Shown here: in pieces, positions 6,297 to 15,703 of the stretch
Layout: each line of letters opens with the position of its first letter
Position numbering within the stretch: position 1 is the first letter of the stretch
From: JANQEU01 sp965228045
GTDB lineage: Bacteria > Bacteroidota > Bacteroidia > Cytophagales > Cyclobacteriaceae
DNA length: 64,000 nt
Assembly: GCA_965228045.1 (NCBI GenBank)
Contig: OZ245789.1
Coordinates: 2,666,001-2,730,000 of the forward strand
Direction of reading: 5' to 3'
The notes under the pieces: generated by a model
Database searches by the model: none
What the model saw: only the letters and a program-made list of their open reading frames with translations
What the model was told of the DNA's origin: nothing
Made by a program: the position numbers and the translations under genes

Positions 6297-8753
6297 ATGA
6301 CTTCTGAGAAACTTTTTACGCAACTATTCGATGCTGGAACTGAACAAAATATTGAATCAATTATTCAATCCAATCCTGTTCTTTTCAAGGACGATAATTG
6401 GCATCCATTAGGTAAGAATCCAAGTAATTATAGCATAGTAAAGAACCAGCAAGCTAACCCTATAGCAGCCCTAATTGAAAAGCTGACCAATAGTATTGAT
6501 GCCATACTAACAAAAAAATGTCTTGAGGCAGGAATTGATCCAAAATCTCCTGAAGCACCACGCTCGATCAATGAAGCTGTTCAAAAGTTCTTTGGCGATG
6601 ATAGCACAACATGGGACCTAGATACATTCAGAAGAGAACAGGCCAAGGAAATACAGATAGTCGCTGATGGAACCCCTAGAAGTACATCTGTTATAATTTA
6701 TGATAACGGTGAAGGACAACATCCTGACAAATTTGAAGATACTTTCCTTTCGCTTGTCAGCGGCAATAAAAAGAATATCCATTTTGTCCAAGGAAAGTAT
6801 AATATGGGAGGGAGTGGAGCTTTGGTTTTTTGTGGAAAAAAGCGATATCAACTTATTGCATCAAAGAAATATGATGGCACTGGAGATTTCGGATTCACAT
6901 TAGTGCGTGAGCATCCGCTATCAAAGGAGGAACAATACGATAATAAGGAAACATGGTATGAGTACTTTATGATCGATGGTCAGATTCCAAGATTTTCAAT
7001 TGATGAACTTGACTTGAAGTTGTTTGATCGAAAGTTTAAAACGGGAAGCATCATTAAACTTTATTCTTATCAGTTTCCTTCCGGGTATTCTGGATTTGCG
7101 CAAGATCTTAACCAAAGTATTAACGAATATCTATTTAGACCTGCACTACCCATCTATACGGTTGACAATGCAGAGCGATATCCTAACAATAAAATTCTTG
7201 AACTTGATCTATTTGGGCTGCAGAGACGGTTGGAGCAACCTAACAATAACTATGTAGAGCACATTCATTCGTGGGATTCATCAAACGAGCTTTTTGGTAA
7301 GTGTAAGATTAAGGCTTACGTCTTTAAGGCCAAGCTGGATAAGCGAGATGCAAAGGAATCTAAAGAAGTGATTCGTAAGCGTTTTTTCAAAAATGACATG
7401 TCAGTACTTTTCTCTTTAAATGGCCAAGTACATGGACACTTCACCTCTGAATTTATAACAAGGTCTCTCAAGCTAAACCTCCTGAAAAGTCATCTTCTAA
7501 TACATGTTGATTGTACAGAGATGGAATATGATTTTAGGAAAGAGTTGTTTATGGCATCTAGGGATCGATTGAAAGACGGTGAAGAAACAAAATCACTCAG
7601 AAAGTTCTTAGCTACTGAACTATCCAAGAAGGATAGTCCACTTTCAGAAATTGAAAAACTCCGAAAAGATTCCATTACAGCCGATGCAGGAGATACCAAG
7701 GAGTTACTAAAGTCATTCACTAAGAATTTACCAATGGACAGTGAATTGATGAGGCTCTTGAATCAAACATTCAAGCTTGATCTTACGGCTGATAAGAAAC
7801 CTAAAAACGATAATCATTCAAAGAAGAAAAAGGAAACGAAAGAAGAGAAGCACCCTTTTAACCCCCAAAGATTCCCAACTCACTTCAACATGAAAGCTGC
7901 TTCAAATAATGGAGTGAAGGCAATCAATATTCCTAGAGGTACAGAGAAAACCATTCAGTTCGATACTGATGTAGAGAATACGTATTTTGATCGTATAGAA
8001 GAGCCTGGAGAGATGAAAATAGCTCTTGTTAGTTACAAACCAAATGAAACGGAAGGAGGAACAGATAAGGGTGAACCGAAAGGAGTTGAAGAATTATTCA
8101 ACATCAATAAAAGCAGCCCCAAAGATGGTAAGCTAAGAGTGAGCTTAAATCCAAAAGCCGAAGTGAGAGTAGGAGATGAGATTGAGATGAAAGTCACATT
8201 AACGGCTCCTGGAGAAGACTTGGAGGAACTCTTCTGGGCCAAGATTACTGAACCAGAAGCTAAAAAAGAAAAGGTTAAAAAAGAGGAAGAAGACGAACCT
8301 CTTGGTCTGCCTGAATTTGTACTCGTTTACAAAGAGGAAAAAGAAGGGAAGAATATTATTACTTGGGATAAATTAGAAGAGCAGAGTATTAGTATGGGTT
8401 ACGATACGGTTATGTATCCTTTAGGAAAAGGAGATAGTGAATTGGAGCGAATCTATATCAACATGGATAGTCATGTATTCAAGTCATTTATGGGAAAGAC
8501 CAAACACCCTAATGAGCAACAGATCAAAATGGCTGAAAACAAATACATATCATCTGTCTACTTCCATACTTTATTTCTTTATACTATTACTAAGAATAGG
8601 GGGTATCAAATTACTCAACTAAAAGACGGTAAACCAGAACCAGAAGATGTTGATGTTGCAGAATATTTAAAGGATGTTTTTGATCATTTTTACTCTACAT
8701 TCATATTGAATTACGGAGGAATGGAAGAAATGATGGTTGGATTAAGTGACTAG
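6297..8753 (+). CDS. GHKL-fold (Bergerat) ATPase of the accessory island
   Basis: 818-aa soluble protein with an N-terminal GHKL ATPase domain of the Hsp90/MutL/MORC superclass. Its N-box is ALIEKLTNSIDA (E61, N65, D68). The G1 box is YDNGEG (135-140) and the G2 glycine loop KYNMGGSGAL (167-176). These nucleotide-binding residues look intact. A Lys/Glu-rich linker (about 510-530) leads to a C-terminal half without a recognised domain. It leads a tight operon: the GIY-YIG gene starts 6 bases after its stop and the DGQHR gene follows 1 base after that. In such a context it probably acts as an ATP-driven clamp or sensor that controls the nuclease. No kinase phospho-acceptor domain is present. 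Confidence 0.85.
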   Translation: MTSEKLFTQLFDAGTEQNIESIIQSNPVLFKDDNWHPLGKNPSNYSIVKNQQANPIAALIEKLTNSIDAILTKKCLEAGIDPKSPEAPRSINEAVQKFFGDDSTTWDLDTFRREQAKEIQIVADGTPRSTSVIIYDNGEGQHPDKFEDTFLSLVSGNKKNIHFVQGKYNMGGSGALVFCGKKRYQLIASKKYDGTGDFGFTLVREHPLSKEEQYDNKETWYEYFMIDGQIPRFSIDELDLKLFDRKFKTGSIIKLYSYQFPSGYSGFAQDLNQSINEYLFRPALPIYTVDNAERYPNNKILELDLFGLQRRLEQPNNNYVEHIHSWDSSNELFGKCKIKAYVFKAKLDKRDAKESKEVIRKRFFKNDMSVLFSLNGQVHGHFTSEFITRSLKLNLLKSHLLIHVDCTEMEYDFRKELFMASRDRLKDGEETKSLRKFLATELSKKDSPLSEIEKLRKDSITADAGDTKELLKSFTKNLPMDSELMRLLNQTFKLDLTADKKPKNDNHSKKKKETKEEKHPFNPQRFPTHFNMKAASNNGVKAINIPRGTEKTIQFDTDVENTYFDRIEEPGEMKIALVSYKPNETEGGTDKGEPKGVEELFNINKSSPKDGKLRVSLNPKAEVRVGDEIEMKVTLTAPGEDLEELFWAKITEPEAKKEKVKKEEEDEPLGLPEFVLVYKEEKEGKNIITWDKLEEQSISMGYDTVMYPLGKGDSELERIYINMDSHVFKSFMGKTKHPNEQQIKMAENKYISSVYFHTLFLYTITKNRGYQITQLKDGKPEPEDVDVAEYLKDVFDHFYSTFILNYGGMEEMMVGLSD

Positions 8754-8759
8754 CAAAAT

Positions 8760-9284
8760 ATGCAAAGAGACGCATTTGAACTTGGGGAAAAAATTAGAAC
8801 TCACACATTCGACTTTAGTTTAATGCCAGAATTATGGAGCGATTTTTCCATAGAGGAAAAGATAATGAAAGGGTTGAATTGGGTAGAAGTAAAGTTCTTA
8901 AATGACAATGGGGATGATTTTTCGAATGAGGTTAAAAACTTGCCAAATGACAAAGGAGGTATTTATATTTTTATGATTAAATCCTCCGTATTACCTGGAA
9001 CTAGCGAATACTTAGCATACATAGGAAGGGCGCAACTTACTGAAAACCATAGCTTCCGAGTACGCTGTAAGAAATATTATAAAGAATATTTAAAGGATAA
9101 AGAACGGCCTAAGATTACAACAATGATCAATTACTTTAAGGATCATCTATACCTTAGGTATGCGGTCGTTGATGACAATACTACAATCGTTGATTTGGAA
9201 GCAGAGTTAATTAATGCAATTCTACCTCCATTCAACGATCTGATACCAGCAAAAAAAGTTAGAGACGCTGTAAAAGCATTTTGA
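8760..9284 (+). CDS. GIY-YIG nuclease-like protein
   Basis: 174-aa protein with a C-terminal GIY-YIG domain. GIY is at residues 67-69 (KGGIYIFMI) and YIG at 87-89 (AYIGRAQ). A basic stretch FRVRCKKYYKEYL holds the expected catalytic Arg. The putative metal-binding Glu is in DLEAELINAILPPFN (about 147-149), a family signature. The first 60 residues are unique to this protein and may contact partners. It is translated almost continuously with the GHKL ATPase upstream and the DGQHR protein downstream. It is the only recognisable nuclease in the island and so the likely DNA- or RNA-cutting effector. All key residues are present, so activity is plausible. Confidence 0.85.
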   Translation: MQRDAFELGEKIRTHTFDFSLMPELWSDFSIEEKIMKGLNWVEVKFLNDNGDDFSNEVKNLPNDKGGIYIFMIKSSVLPGTSEYLAYIGRAQLTENHSFRVRCKKYYKEYLKDKERPKITTMINYFKDHLYLRYAVVDDNTTIVDLEAELINAILPPFNDLIPAKKVRDAVKAF

Positions 9285-9285
9285 T

Positions 9286-10545
9286 ATGAAATTACCCGCA
9301 ATTAGAGCTAAAATTGGTACTTGGACATATTACATGTCAACAATGACTTTTGAACAGGTCGCTAATAGAGTTGAAAAAATTGACGATCAACTTCATAAGT
9401 CCAATAGCCTAAAGGAACTTATTCAACGAAGCTTGACCAAGAACTTCGAAAGTATTAAGGAGTATATTAATAATCAGCCTGAACGATTTTTCAACTCAAT
9501 AGTTCTTGCTGTATATAATGATTCTCCTAATTGGGTTGAAGTTGAACTTAAGTATGAAGATGAAGAGTATTTTAATCTTGGCTTTCTTGATTTTAGCGGC
9601 ACTGAAAAACTTTTTCCAGTAGATGGCCAACATAGAGTTGAAGGAATCAAAGCAGCCTTAAAAGAAAATGGTGATCTAAAGAATGAGCAGATTGGGGTTC
9701 TTTTTATTGGACACAGCAAGGACGAAATTGGTATGCAGAAGTCCAGAAGGCTGTTTACAACCCTTAATCGATATGCCAAACCGGTCACTATGGATGATAT
9801 AATTGCATTAGATGAGGATGATAGTGTTGCAATTGTAACTAGAGATTTATTAGAAGAATTTGACCTTTTTACAGGCACTCGTGTTACAAAATCCAAGAAT
9901 AAAGCTATTCCTGATAGTGACAAAAAATCTATAACATCAATTATTACATTATATCAATGTAACTACGAGCTTCTTAAACAATTCAGAAGAAATAGAAAAA
10001 GAGATTCGCCTAACTCCAAAAGAGACAATATAAGTAGAGAGGATTACCTAAAATTTAGACCCGACCAAGTTGAAATAGACTTGTTCAATAATTTCTGTAA
10101 AGACTTTTGGCAAGATTTTAAGGAAGAGATTCAAGAAATTCAGGATTTTAGTTCTGATGAATCGGAAAATCCAGCAGAAGAATTTAGGAATAAAGATGAT
10201 GGAGGAAATCTATTATTCAGACCAGTTGGCTTGCTTCCTTTTGTTCAAGTAGTGATTGAAATTCACAAGAGAACTGGAGATGATATCGATTACATAATAA
10301 ACAGACTTTCGTTGACAGACTTTACACTAAATTCGATTCCTTGGAAAAATGTGCTTTGGAATCCTAATGAAAAGACTATGATTATGGGAACATCCGGTTT
10401 AGTCAAACTTCTTTTGTTGTACATTTATAACGATAATGTGATAAGGCCTTCAGAACTTAGATCACTCTCCGAAAAATACGCTGACAAAATGGGGGTTGAA
10501 AATGAAGGTGCCGATATTGTCTTACAGGATATCCCTTTACTCTAG
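9286..10545 (+). CDS. DGQHR-domain protein, DndB-like
   Basis: 419-aa protein with DGQHR at residues 113-117 (LFPVDGQHRVEGI). This is followed by VLFIGHSKDEIGMQKSRRLFTTLNRYAKPV, the second hallmark of the DndB/DGQHR superfamily. DndB is a regulator of DNA phosphorothioation, and DGQHR proteins also occur in the Dpd 7-deazaguanine DNA modification system. The first 70 residues and the C-terminal third (charged, with KTMIMGTSGLVKLLLLYIYND) are less familiar. It is the last gene of the plus-strand operon and ends 8 bases before the convergent DndC-like gene. The neighbourhood points to DNA modification sensing, which is inference. Confidence 0.83.
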   Translation: MKLPAIRAKIGTWTYYMSTMTFEQVANRVEKIDDQLHKSNSLKELIQRSLTKNFESIKEYINNQPERFFNSIVLAVYNDSPNWVEVELKYEDEEYFNLGFLDFSGTEKLFPVDGQHRVEGIKAALKENGDLKNEQIGVLFIGHSKDEIGMQKSRRLFTTLNRYAKPVTMDDIIALDEDDSVAIVTRDLLEEFDLFTGTRVTKSKNKAIPDSDKKSITSIITLYQCNYELLKQFRRNRKRDSPNSKRDNISREDYLKFRPDQVEIDLFNNFCKDFWQDFKEEIQEIQDFSSDESENPAEEFRNKDDGGNLLFRPVGLLPFVQVVIEIHKRTGDDIDYIINRLSLTDFTLNSIPWKNVLWNPNEKTMIMGTSGLVKLLLLYIYNDNVIRPSELRSLSEKYADKMGVENEGADIVLQDIPLL

Positions 10546-10553
10546 AATAGCAA

Positions 10554-11693
10554 TTAAATAAAACAAGCGGCACAACCTTCACTTTCCGTATCGTCAAGAA
10601 TGTCGATTAAAAATTTAGAGCCTTTCGATTTCTCCTTATTCATTCTATTTAAATGATCGGCTTTTATTTGTTCCATTCTTCTTGGGTTAATTAGATCTTG
10701 CAGTGACTCATGCTGATTCCAAGTAAATCCTTCCTTCTCGTTCTCATACTCCATGGCTTGTTTGTACAAATCAGGATGTTGTTCATACAACCAAACCCAT
10801 TCAATTTTCTGCTGGAAAAAGCAGAAATAGCAACCTGATCTACTTCGTGCGTATTGACCTGTCTCACCATTAACTTGGTAATCAATCTTTTCATAATAAC
10901 CTGGTACACCAACGCCACTTTCTCTGAGAATTTTAAAGATATCATCTCGAACTAGTACTTGCTCATCACTTAAAAGAGGATAGTCATCTTCAAAAGAAAG
11001 TGGGTAATTTCTTGATTTCAAAAACTGAAAAACGACATGATTAAATGTCACTGTATCAAGTGATAACAATGCTTCGAGTTTTTCAAGAATGATTTTTCGG
11101 TTGTGTTCCTTATTTCGCTCAATTAACTGAAGCTCTTCATTTACAATACCAGCAGCTCTATCTAATTCCGAACCATTGAAATACTTGGAATACAAGTCAC
11201 ATACCTCAGAACGACTATCATTAGACAAGACAGATTTTATAATCTCTTCACTCCAAATATTCTTCCGAAATGGGAAGATCGATTGAATATTGGATTTAGT
11301 AGAAATATACCCTTCTCGATCCTCATCACCCCGAATCCCTACATATGATACAGTAGGGGAGTCTCCAACAAACTTCTCAAAAGGTTCCAATTTCATTTTT
11401 TTGGTGCACCACCTTGCAACATTTGATGGTAAATAACCTCTATAAGAATTGTAGTAGAAGTCAAAAGGATTCTTTCCAGATTGAACAGCTTCATCGGCTT
11501 CAAGCTTTGTAATCTGCTTCCCTAGATATCCTTCTAACCGATCAATTAGTTGATAAGTCTCGTCAAGCTCTTTTCCAGTATCACAGAAATAATAGATCAG
11601 ATCAAGTTGTGGGTATTTATCCCTTAAATGAATAGCCAGTGCTGCACTATCCTTACCTCCTGATATTCCGATTACATGTCTTAGTTTAGTCAT
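10554..11693 (-). CDS. PAPS-reductase/ATP-pyrophosphatase-fold protein, DndC-like
   Basis: 379 aa with the PP-loop SGGKDSAALA at residues 11-20, then the family motif ARWCTKKMKLEPFEKFVG (Cys96) and GIRGDEDREGY (119-129). SGCYFCFFQQK supplies Cys288 and Cys291, and the protein ends in GCAACFI (Cys374, Cys377). These cysteines could hold an iron-sulfur cluster, as in DndC, which uses ATP to activate DNA for sulfur insertion. A helical insert lies between about 150 and 270. It overlaps the upstream ATPase gene by 8 bases. No cysteine desulfurase, DndD or DndE is adjacent. PP-loop identity is firm; a phosphorothioation role is inferred. Confidence 0.87.
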   Translation of the reverse strand: MTKLRHVIGISGGKDSAALAIHLRDKYPQLDLIYYFCDTGKELDETYQLIDRLEGYLGKQITKLEADEAVQSGKNPFDFYYNSYRGYLPSNVARWCTKKMKLEPFEKFVGDSPTVSYVGIRGDEDREGYISTKSNIQSIFPFRKNIWSEEIIKSVLSNDSRSEVCDLYSKYFNGSELDRAAGIVNEELQLIERNKEHNRKIILEKLEALLSLDTVTFNHVVFQFLKSRNYPLSFEDDYPLLSDEQVLVRDDIFKILRESGVGVPGYYEKIDYQVNGETGQYARSRSGCYFCFFQQKIEWVWLYEQHPDLYKQAMEYENEKEGFTWNQHESLQDLINPRRMEQIKADHLNRMNKEKSKGSKFLIDILDDTESEGCAACFI

Positions 11694-14600
11694 CTAGCTG
11701 TTGCTTAAGCAAGGTAGTCAATAAATATAGGTTCATTTTTTTATTGGTACCTAACGAATTTGATACTTCTTTTAGTTTCTGTTCTATCTCCTTTTGATCT
11801 TTATGTGGAATCAGAATTGTTTCTTCTTGAAGCCCTTTTCCAAAACTTGTAAGTTGAATTTTAAAACCATCTTGGTCTGGATTTTTTTGCTTTTTGGCAA
11901 TATCAACGAGGTTATCCAATTCAAATAGAGCTTGTCTAATTTTCTCCTTGAGAATATCTTCTTCTTTATCCTTTATGCTGTCAAGACTCTTGCCCAAAAT
12001 AACCTGACAAATAGAATTCAGCCAGGAAGCACGATCATCAAGTGGTGATCTCAATCTTATAAGCAAGCTTTTTTGAGTAGGTAATAACATGTGTTCTTTT
12101 AACGTGTCATACCTGTTTGATATCAGTGTCTTATAGTCCAAAAATGATAGTTCTTTTTGTGCAAGAACTTCCTCAACCAAAAAAGTTTCCACTCGATTTA
12201 CCAGTTCATCAAATGAACTTCTTAGTTCCTTAATTACCAGCCGAAGTTTGTTTACATATTCTTCCAAGTTAGCTTCAGACTTCAGAATCTCCTTCAGACT
12301 GGTTCCTAGATTCTTTGGGAATTCCTCAAAAAACAGCTTCTCAGGATCTTGTGTCTTTTGAATGGTTTCTCGAATGCTAATTGCTTCTTTGGAGAGTCTT
12401 TTTGTTTGCTGAGTATATGCGTTAAGCTCTCGATAAAAAACAAGAAACGGCCTAATGCTTTCAATTAGGCTTTTGTTATTGATCTTGCTAACATCCTTAA
12501 GTTGTAGTAACTCTCTGTATTTGTTGTATAAATCAAGTTTAACACCCTGAACATCGAAGGCTTTGATTTCATATTTTGAAGCGTTTCTCGTAAATAGGTA
12601 GAGAATTGCCTCATTGATTTCAGGTAAGTAACCTTCTTCCTTACCAAACAAGGCGAAATCATCTCTTTTGATGAATAAGAAGATAGGAATCCAGAAGTCT
12701 AGGAAGCCAGTTGTTAATTTAAAGGGCTTCATCATGATATGATCATAGAAGTCTTCAACTGTTTTTCTTTCCTTTTTCGCTGACTCAAGAAATAATTCGC
12801 AATGCTCCCAAAGTGGGATAAAACTGTCTTCTGTTGGCTTTACTAATGAATATCCTCCATCATTAAAGGAATGAATTCCTGTATTCTTCAATAGGGTAAG
12901 ATAAATAGTCTTCTCTGCTGGAAAATGAGCTTTAGAAAATCCTAAATCATCTTTATGATGATTGTTTACCAAGTGTTCAAAGAGAATCTTTTTCGAGTTG
13001 GCGATGTTTCCAGAAATGAAATGACGGTTGATTAGCTCATTTCTAAAAATAGGAGTGTTAAAGTAAACCTTCTCACACACCTCAGAAATCTTCTTATAAA
13101 GCGCCTTTTTGGAATCAATCTTGATCTTTTTGCCTTGATAAGACCACTCTACATCCTTTGTAAAAAGAGCATCAAGTACCTGATGATTAAGTAAGCTCTT
13201 CAAGCTTTCTTGAATGCTCTGAAGCTCTTTAACAGCCACCTTGTCATCACCATACTTTTTAATTACCTGACCAGTCTTTTCAATCTCGTAGATTGATTCT
13301 TTGATATCGACAATATTTTGAAAAGAAGCATATATGAAGTCTTCGGTTTCAGAGGAAATAGATTTTAATAGCTCATTATCAAGATTTGAATCAAACACTA
13401 GATTGATGACACCATCAATTTGATATTGTTTCTTCGGTAATTCATTAAGTGGTGTTTCAGATATAAAGTATTGAAAGAACCTCGGTGTACCAGTTTTATA
13501 AGAAACTGATTTGGCATTGATAACAGCAAAGTCAAAGTACTCTTCAAGCTTATGAACAATGTCGAGTTTTGTTTCTATCTCATTGGAAACCTGAAGTAAC
13601 TCATTTTCAATATTCAAATCAGTTCCTTCGGTGATTTTGAAGGATTTACTGAACCTATTAAACCTTAGAATCTTAAGTTTGACAAGTTGCTCGATCGCAT
13701 TTTCAAGTTCCTTTTTACTGTGAAGATAGGAGAGGTAATCAATGATAAATTCGCCTTCAACATGGGCGCCTTTATGTCCAAACAGGCTAACAAAGCCAAT
13801 TACTTTGATGATATCTTCTGCTACGATTACTTTGCCATCAAAGTCAGAATCGATGCGATCTAATGCCATATGGATCATTGACCATATCGTGTAATCAGAA
13901 TTATACTTCGAATTGAGATACGAGTAAAACTCATGGTATAAGTAATCGTAAATCTCGGGTATGCCAAGCTGTGAATTCTCGTTTTTATGTTTGCTGAGTG
14001 TTCCTAATTCTGTTTCAAGAAATGTAAAAAGGGATCGCTCGTTTTGACCATATCGTTGCAGGGCTATACATAACAAGTATGCTGAAATTACATCCAGAGG
14101 CCATAATTTCTCAGCTATATCTTCACCAAAACTATTTTCCAGGTTTGTTATGTGATACTGGTTTTGCAGCTTGAGTATTTTCTTAGAGTCTTTTGAAGTA
14201 GAATGCTTAGCTTCAGAATTAATATTTTCAGCGGCCAACAACAATAGCTGCTCAATCGGTTCATTGAATGTTAAGTCTTTGAAGCGTCCTTTTACTTTTA
14301 CCCATTCATTTCTTTCAGATTCAGTTAAACTATGTCCATAAGCTTCAAAACTTTGATGCAGGGTTGTGATAAATAATCCATTATGATCTGAATCATTAAA
14401 AAGTTCAGCTAGCTGTTGTAAAAAATAGATTTCTTCTTGAGGCTCGTTCTTAACTGCATACTCAAGTAGTTTACCAAATTCATCAATCACAAGGAGCGTC
14501 AAAGAATCATTTGCTGAAAGGCGAGTAGATAACTCGATCAGTATGTTTTCTGAAACATCAGTGCCTTGAGTTATTTCAAGTTTGGCTGCTAAGATTGATT

Positions 14601-14886
14601 TAAGAGAATCATATTCACCAACTACGTTGATTATTTCTACACGCTTAGACTTAAGATTATCTAGCCTGAAGAATTGAGACTTTCCAAGAAGCGATTTCTC
14701 AAATGCCCATAAAAAAGATGATTTACCAGTTCCATATGAACCGATAATATTTAGCGAGCGAAATCCCTTGACGAACAAATCATTAATCTGGGCAACAATC
14801 CTTTTAGCATTCGGTGTAACAGTATAGTTCAGATCATACTGCTCATCCCGAATGATATTAACCGAAGGTGAATATTTAGCTTTCAT
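11686..14886 (-). CDS. Large P-loop ATPase of the accessory island
   Basis: 1066-aa protein with an N-terminal AAA-like ATPase. Walker A is GSYGTGKSS (residues 49-57) and Walker B LTLLVIDEFGKL (129-140), followed by a sensor-like FITTLHQSFEAYG. The rest (about 300-1066) is long, helical and charged with coiled-coil stretches, and I recognise no further domain. Its overall plan resembles large ATPases of BREX, Dpt and Dnd-type systems. There is no PglZ, methylase or helicase nearby to make this BREX. It overlaps the DUF4007 gene upstream by 11 bases and the DndC-like gene downstream by 8, so the three are almost certainly made together and may form one complex. Confidence 0.85.
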   Translation of the reverse strand: MKAKYSPSVNIIRDEQYDLNYTVTPNAKRIVAQINDLFVKGFRSLNIIGSYGTGKSSFLWAFEKSLLGKSQFFRLDNLKSKRVEIINVVGEYDSLKSILAAKLEITQGTDVSENILIELSTRLSANDSLTLLVIDEFGKLLEYAVKNEPQEEIYFLQQLAELFNDSDHNGLFITTLHQSFEAYGHSLTESERNEWVKVKGRFKDLTFNEPIEQLLLLAAENINSEAKHSTSKDSKKILKLQNQYHITNLENSFGEDIAEKLWPLDVISAYLLCIALQRYGQNERSLFTFLETELGTLSKHKNENSQLGIPEIYDYLYHEFYSYLNSKYNSDYTIWSMIHMALDRIDSDFDGKVIVAEDIIKVIGFVSLFGHKGAHVEGEFIIDYLSYLHSKKELENAIEQLVKLKILRFNRFSKSFKITEGTDLNIENELLQVSNEIETKLDIVHKLEEYFDFAVINAKSVSYKTGTPRFFQYFISETPLNELPKKQYQIDGVINLVFDSNLDNELLKSISSETEDFIYASFQNIVDIKESIYEIEKTGQVIKKYGDDKVAVKELQSIQESLKSLLNHQVLDALFTKDVEWSYQGKKIKIDSKKALYKKISEVCEKVYFNTPIFRNELINRHFISGNIANSKKILFEHLVNNHHKDDLGFSKAHFPAEKTIYLTLLKNTGIHSFNDGGYSLVKPTEDSFIPLWEHCELFLESAKKERKTVEDFYDHIMMKPFKLTTGFLDFWIPIFLFIKRDDFALFGKEEGYLPEINEAILYLFTRNASKYEIKAFDVQGVKLDLYNKYRELLQLKDVSKINNKSLIESIRPFLVFYRELNAYTQQTKRLSKEAISIRETIQKTQDPEKLFFEEFPKNLGTSLKEILKSEANLEEYVNKLRLVIKELRSSFDELVNRVETFLVEEVLAQKELSFLDYKTLISNRYDTLKEHMLLPTQKSLLIRLRSPLDDRASWLNSICQVILGKSLDSIKDKEEDILKEKIRQALFELDNLVDIAKKQKNPDQDGFKIQLTSFGKGLQEETILIPHKDQKEIEQKLKEVSNSLGTNKKMNLYLLTTLLKQQLDD

Positions 14887-15703
14887 AGTACTCCTTCAGA
14901 ATGTTTAATGGATCAATTTGTTTCTTGAATTGTAACTCTCTTATTCCTGCCTCATTGGAGTAGGTAACATTTTTGAATTCCTCAGATAATCCTTCTAGCA
15001 ATTCGTTTAATCCTTCTCTGCTTAAGGCAAAGACAGACCCAACACTATTCTTTTGGCTGTATAGCGATTCAAAACTTATTGAACTACTATCTGCATGTTG
15101 ATCAACGATGCAGTAAAGTAGTATAGCAAGTGGAAGGTTCAGACGTTTGGCTGGTTCAATTTCAAGACCTCCTTTGTGTTCTATAACCAACCCTAACTCT
15201 GTTAGAATCCCTGAAAAACTATCTTCTAGGTCTTTATCGTTTCTTTTTGAAACGTAGGTTCGCATAAACGCCTGAAAATCTGTTTTTAGAGAATTTGGAC
15301 TAGTGTTATCTCCTAGTTCTCTAACTAAGTCCTTGAAATTCGATAAAGTAAACAATGGCTTTCGCTTTCTTAACTCATTGAAAATGAGTCCATAAATTGA
15401 TGCATAATCCTTTTGTGTTACAATCCAGTAGTGTAGTAACCAAAGTGTTCCTTGATCTTCTAAGAAAGGATCCCAACCATCTTCGCTAAATATTTTATCA
15501 GCAATTGGTTTCAATTCTTCACTTTCGGTATCAACAAGACCAAAGGATTTAATCCAATAGCGAATAGATGCTACCATATTTTTACCAACACCAAGTAGGA
15601 TAGGGGCTTCATCCTTAAAATCATAACCTGATTTTAGATGATCGTACCCTTTCTTAAGCCAGAGAGACCTGCAATGAAAAGACTCGTGACCTGAAAATCT
15701 CAT
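14876..15703 (-). CDS. DUF4007 family protein
   Basis: 275-aa soluble protein. The N-terminus has the DUF4007 signature MRFSGHESFHCRSLWLKKGYDHL and ILLGVGKNMVASIRYW. The GHESFHCR segment holds His and Cys residues that might bind a metal. DUF4007 proteins are found, from memory, next to P-loop ATPases and PAPS-reductase-like genes in defence islands. That is exactly the arrangement seen here. The ATG overlaps the stop of the small regulator upstream (ATGA) and the end overlaps the ATPase gene by 11 bases. The molecular role is unknown; a DNA-recognition or adaptor subunit is possible. Confidence 0.85.
   Translation of the reverse strand: MRFSGHESFHCRSLWLKKGYDHLKSGYDFKDEAPILLGVGKNMVASIRYWIKSFGLVDTESEELKPIADKIFSEDGWDPFLEDQGTLWLLHYWIVTQKDYASIYGLIFNELRKRKPLFTLSNFKDLVRELGDNTSPNSLKTDFQAFMRTYVSKRNDKDLEDSFSGILTELGLVIEHKGGLEIEPAKRLNLPLAILLYCIVDQHADSSSISFESLYSQKNSVGSVFALSREGLNELLEGLSEEFKNVTYSNEAGIRELQFKKQIDPLNILKEYYES

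Noticed and set aside
9474..9923. 149-codon minus-strand frame inside the DGQHR gene
   Set aside because: The DGQHR and RRLFTTLNR motifs on the plus strand show which strand codes; the antisense product has no domain.
11686..14886. Idea that the large ATPase makes this a BREX system
   Set aside because: No PglZ, BrxX/PglX methylase, BrxL or BrxA/B partner is present. Only the ATPase and a PAPS-reductase-fold protein resemble BREX parts.
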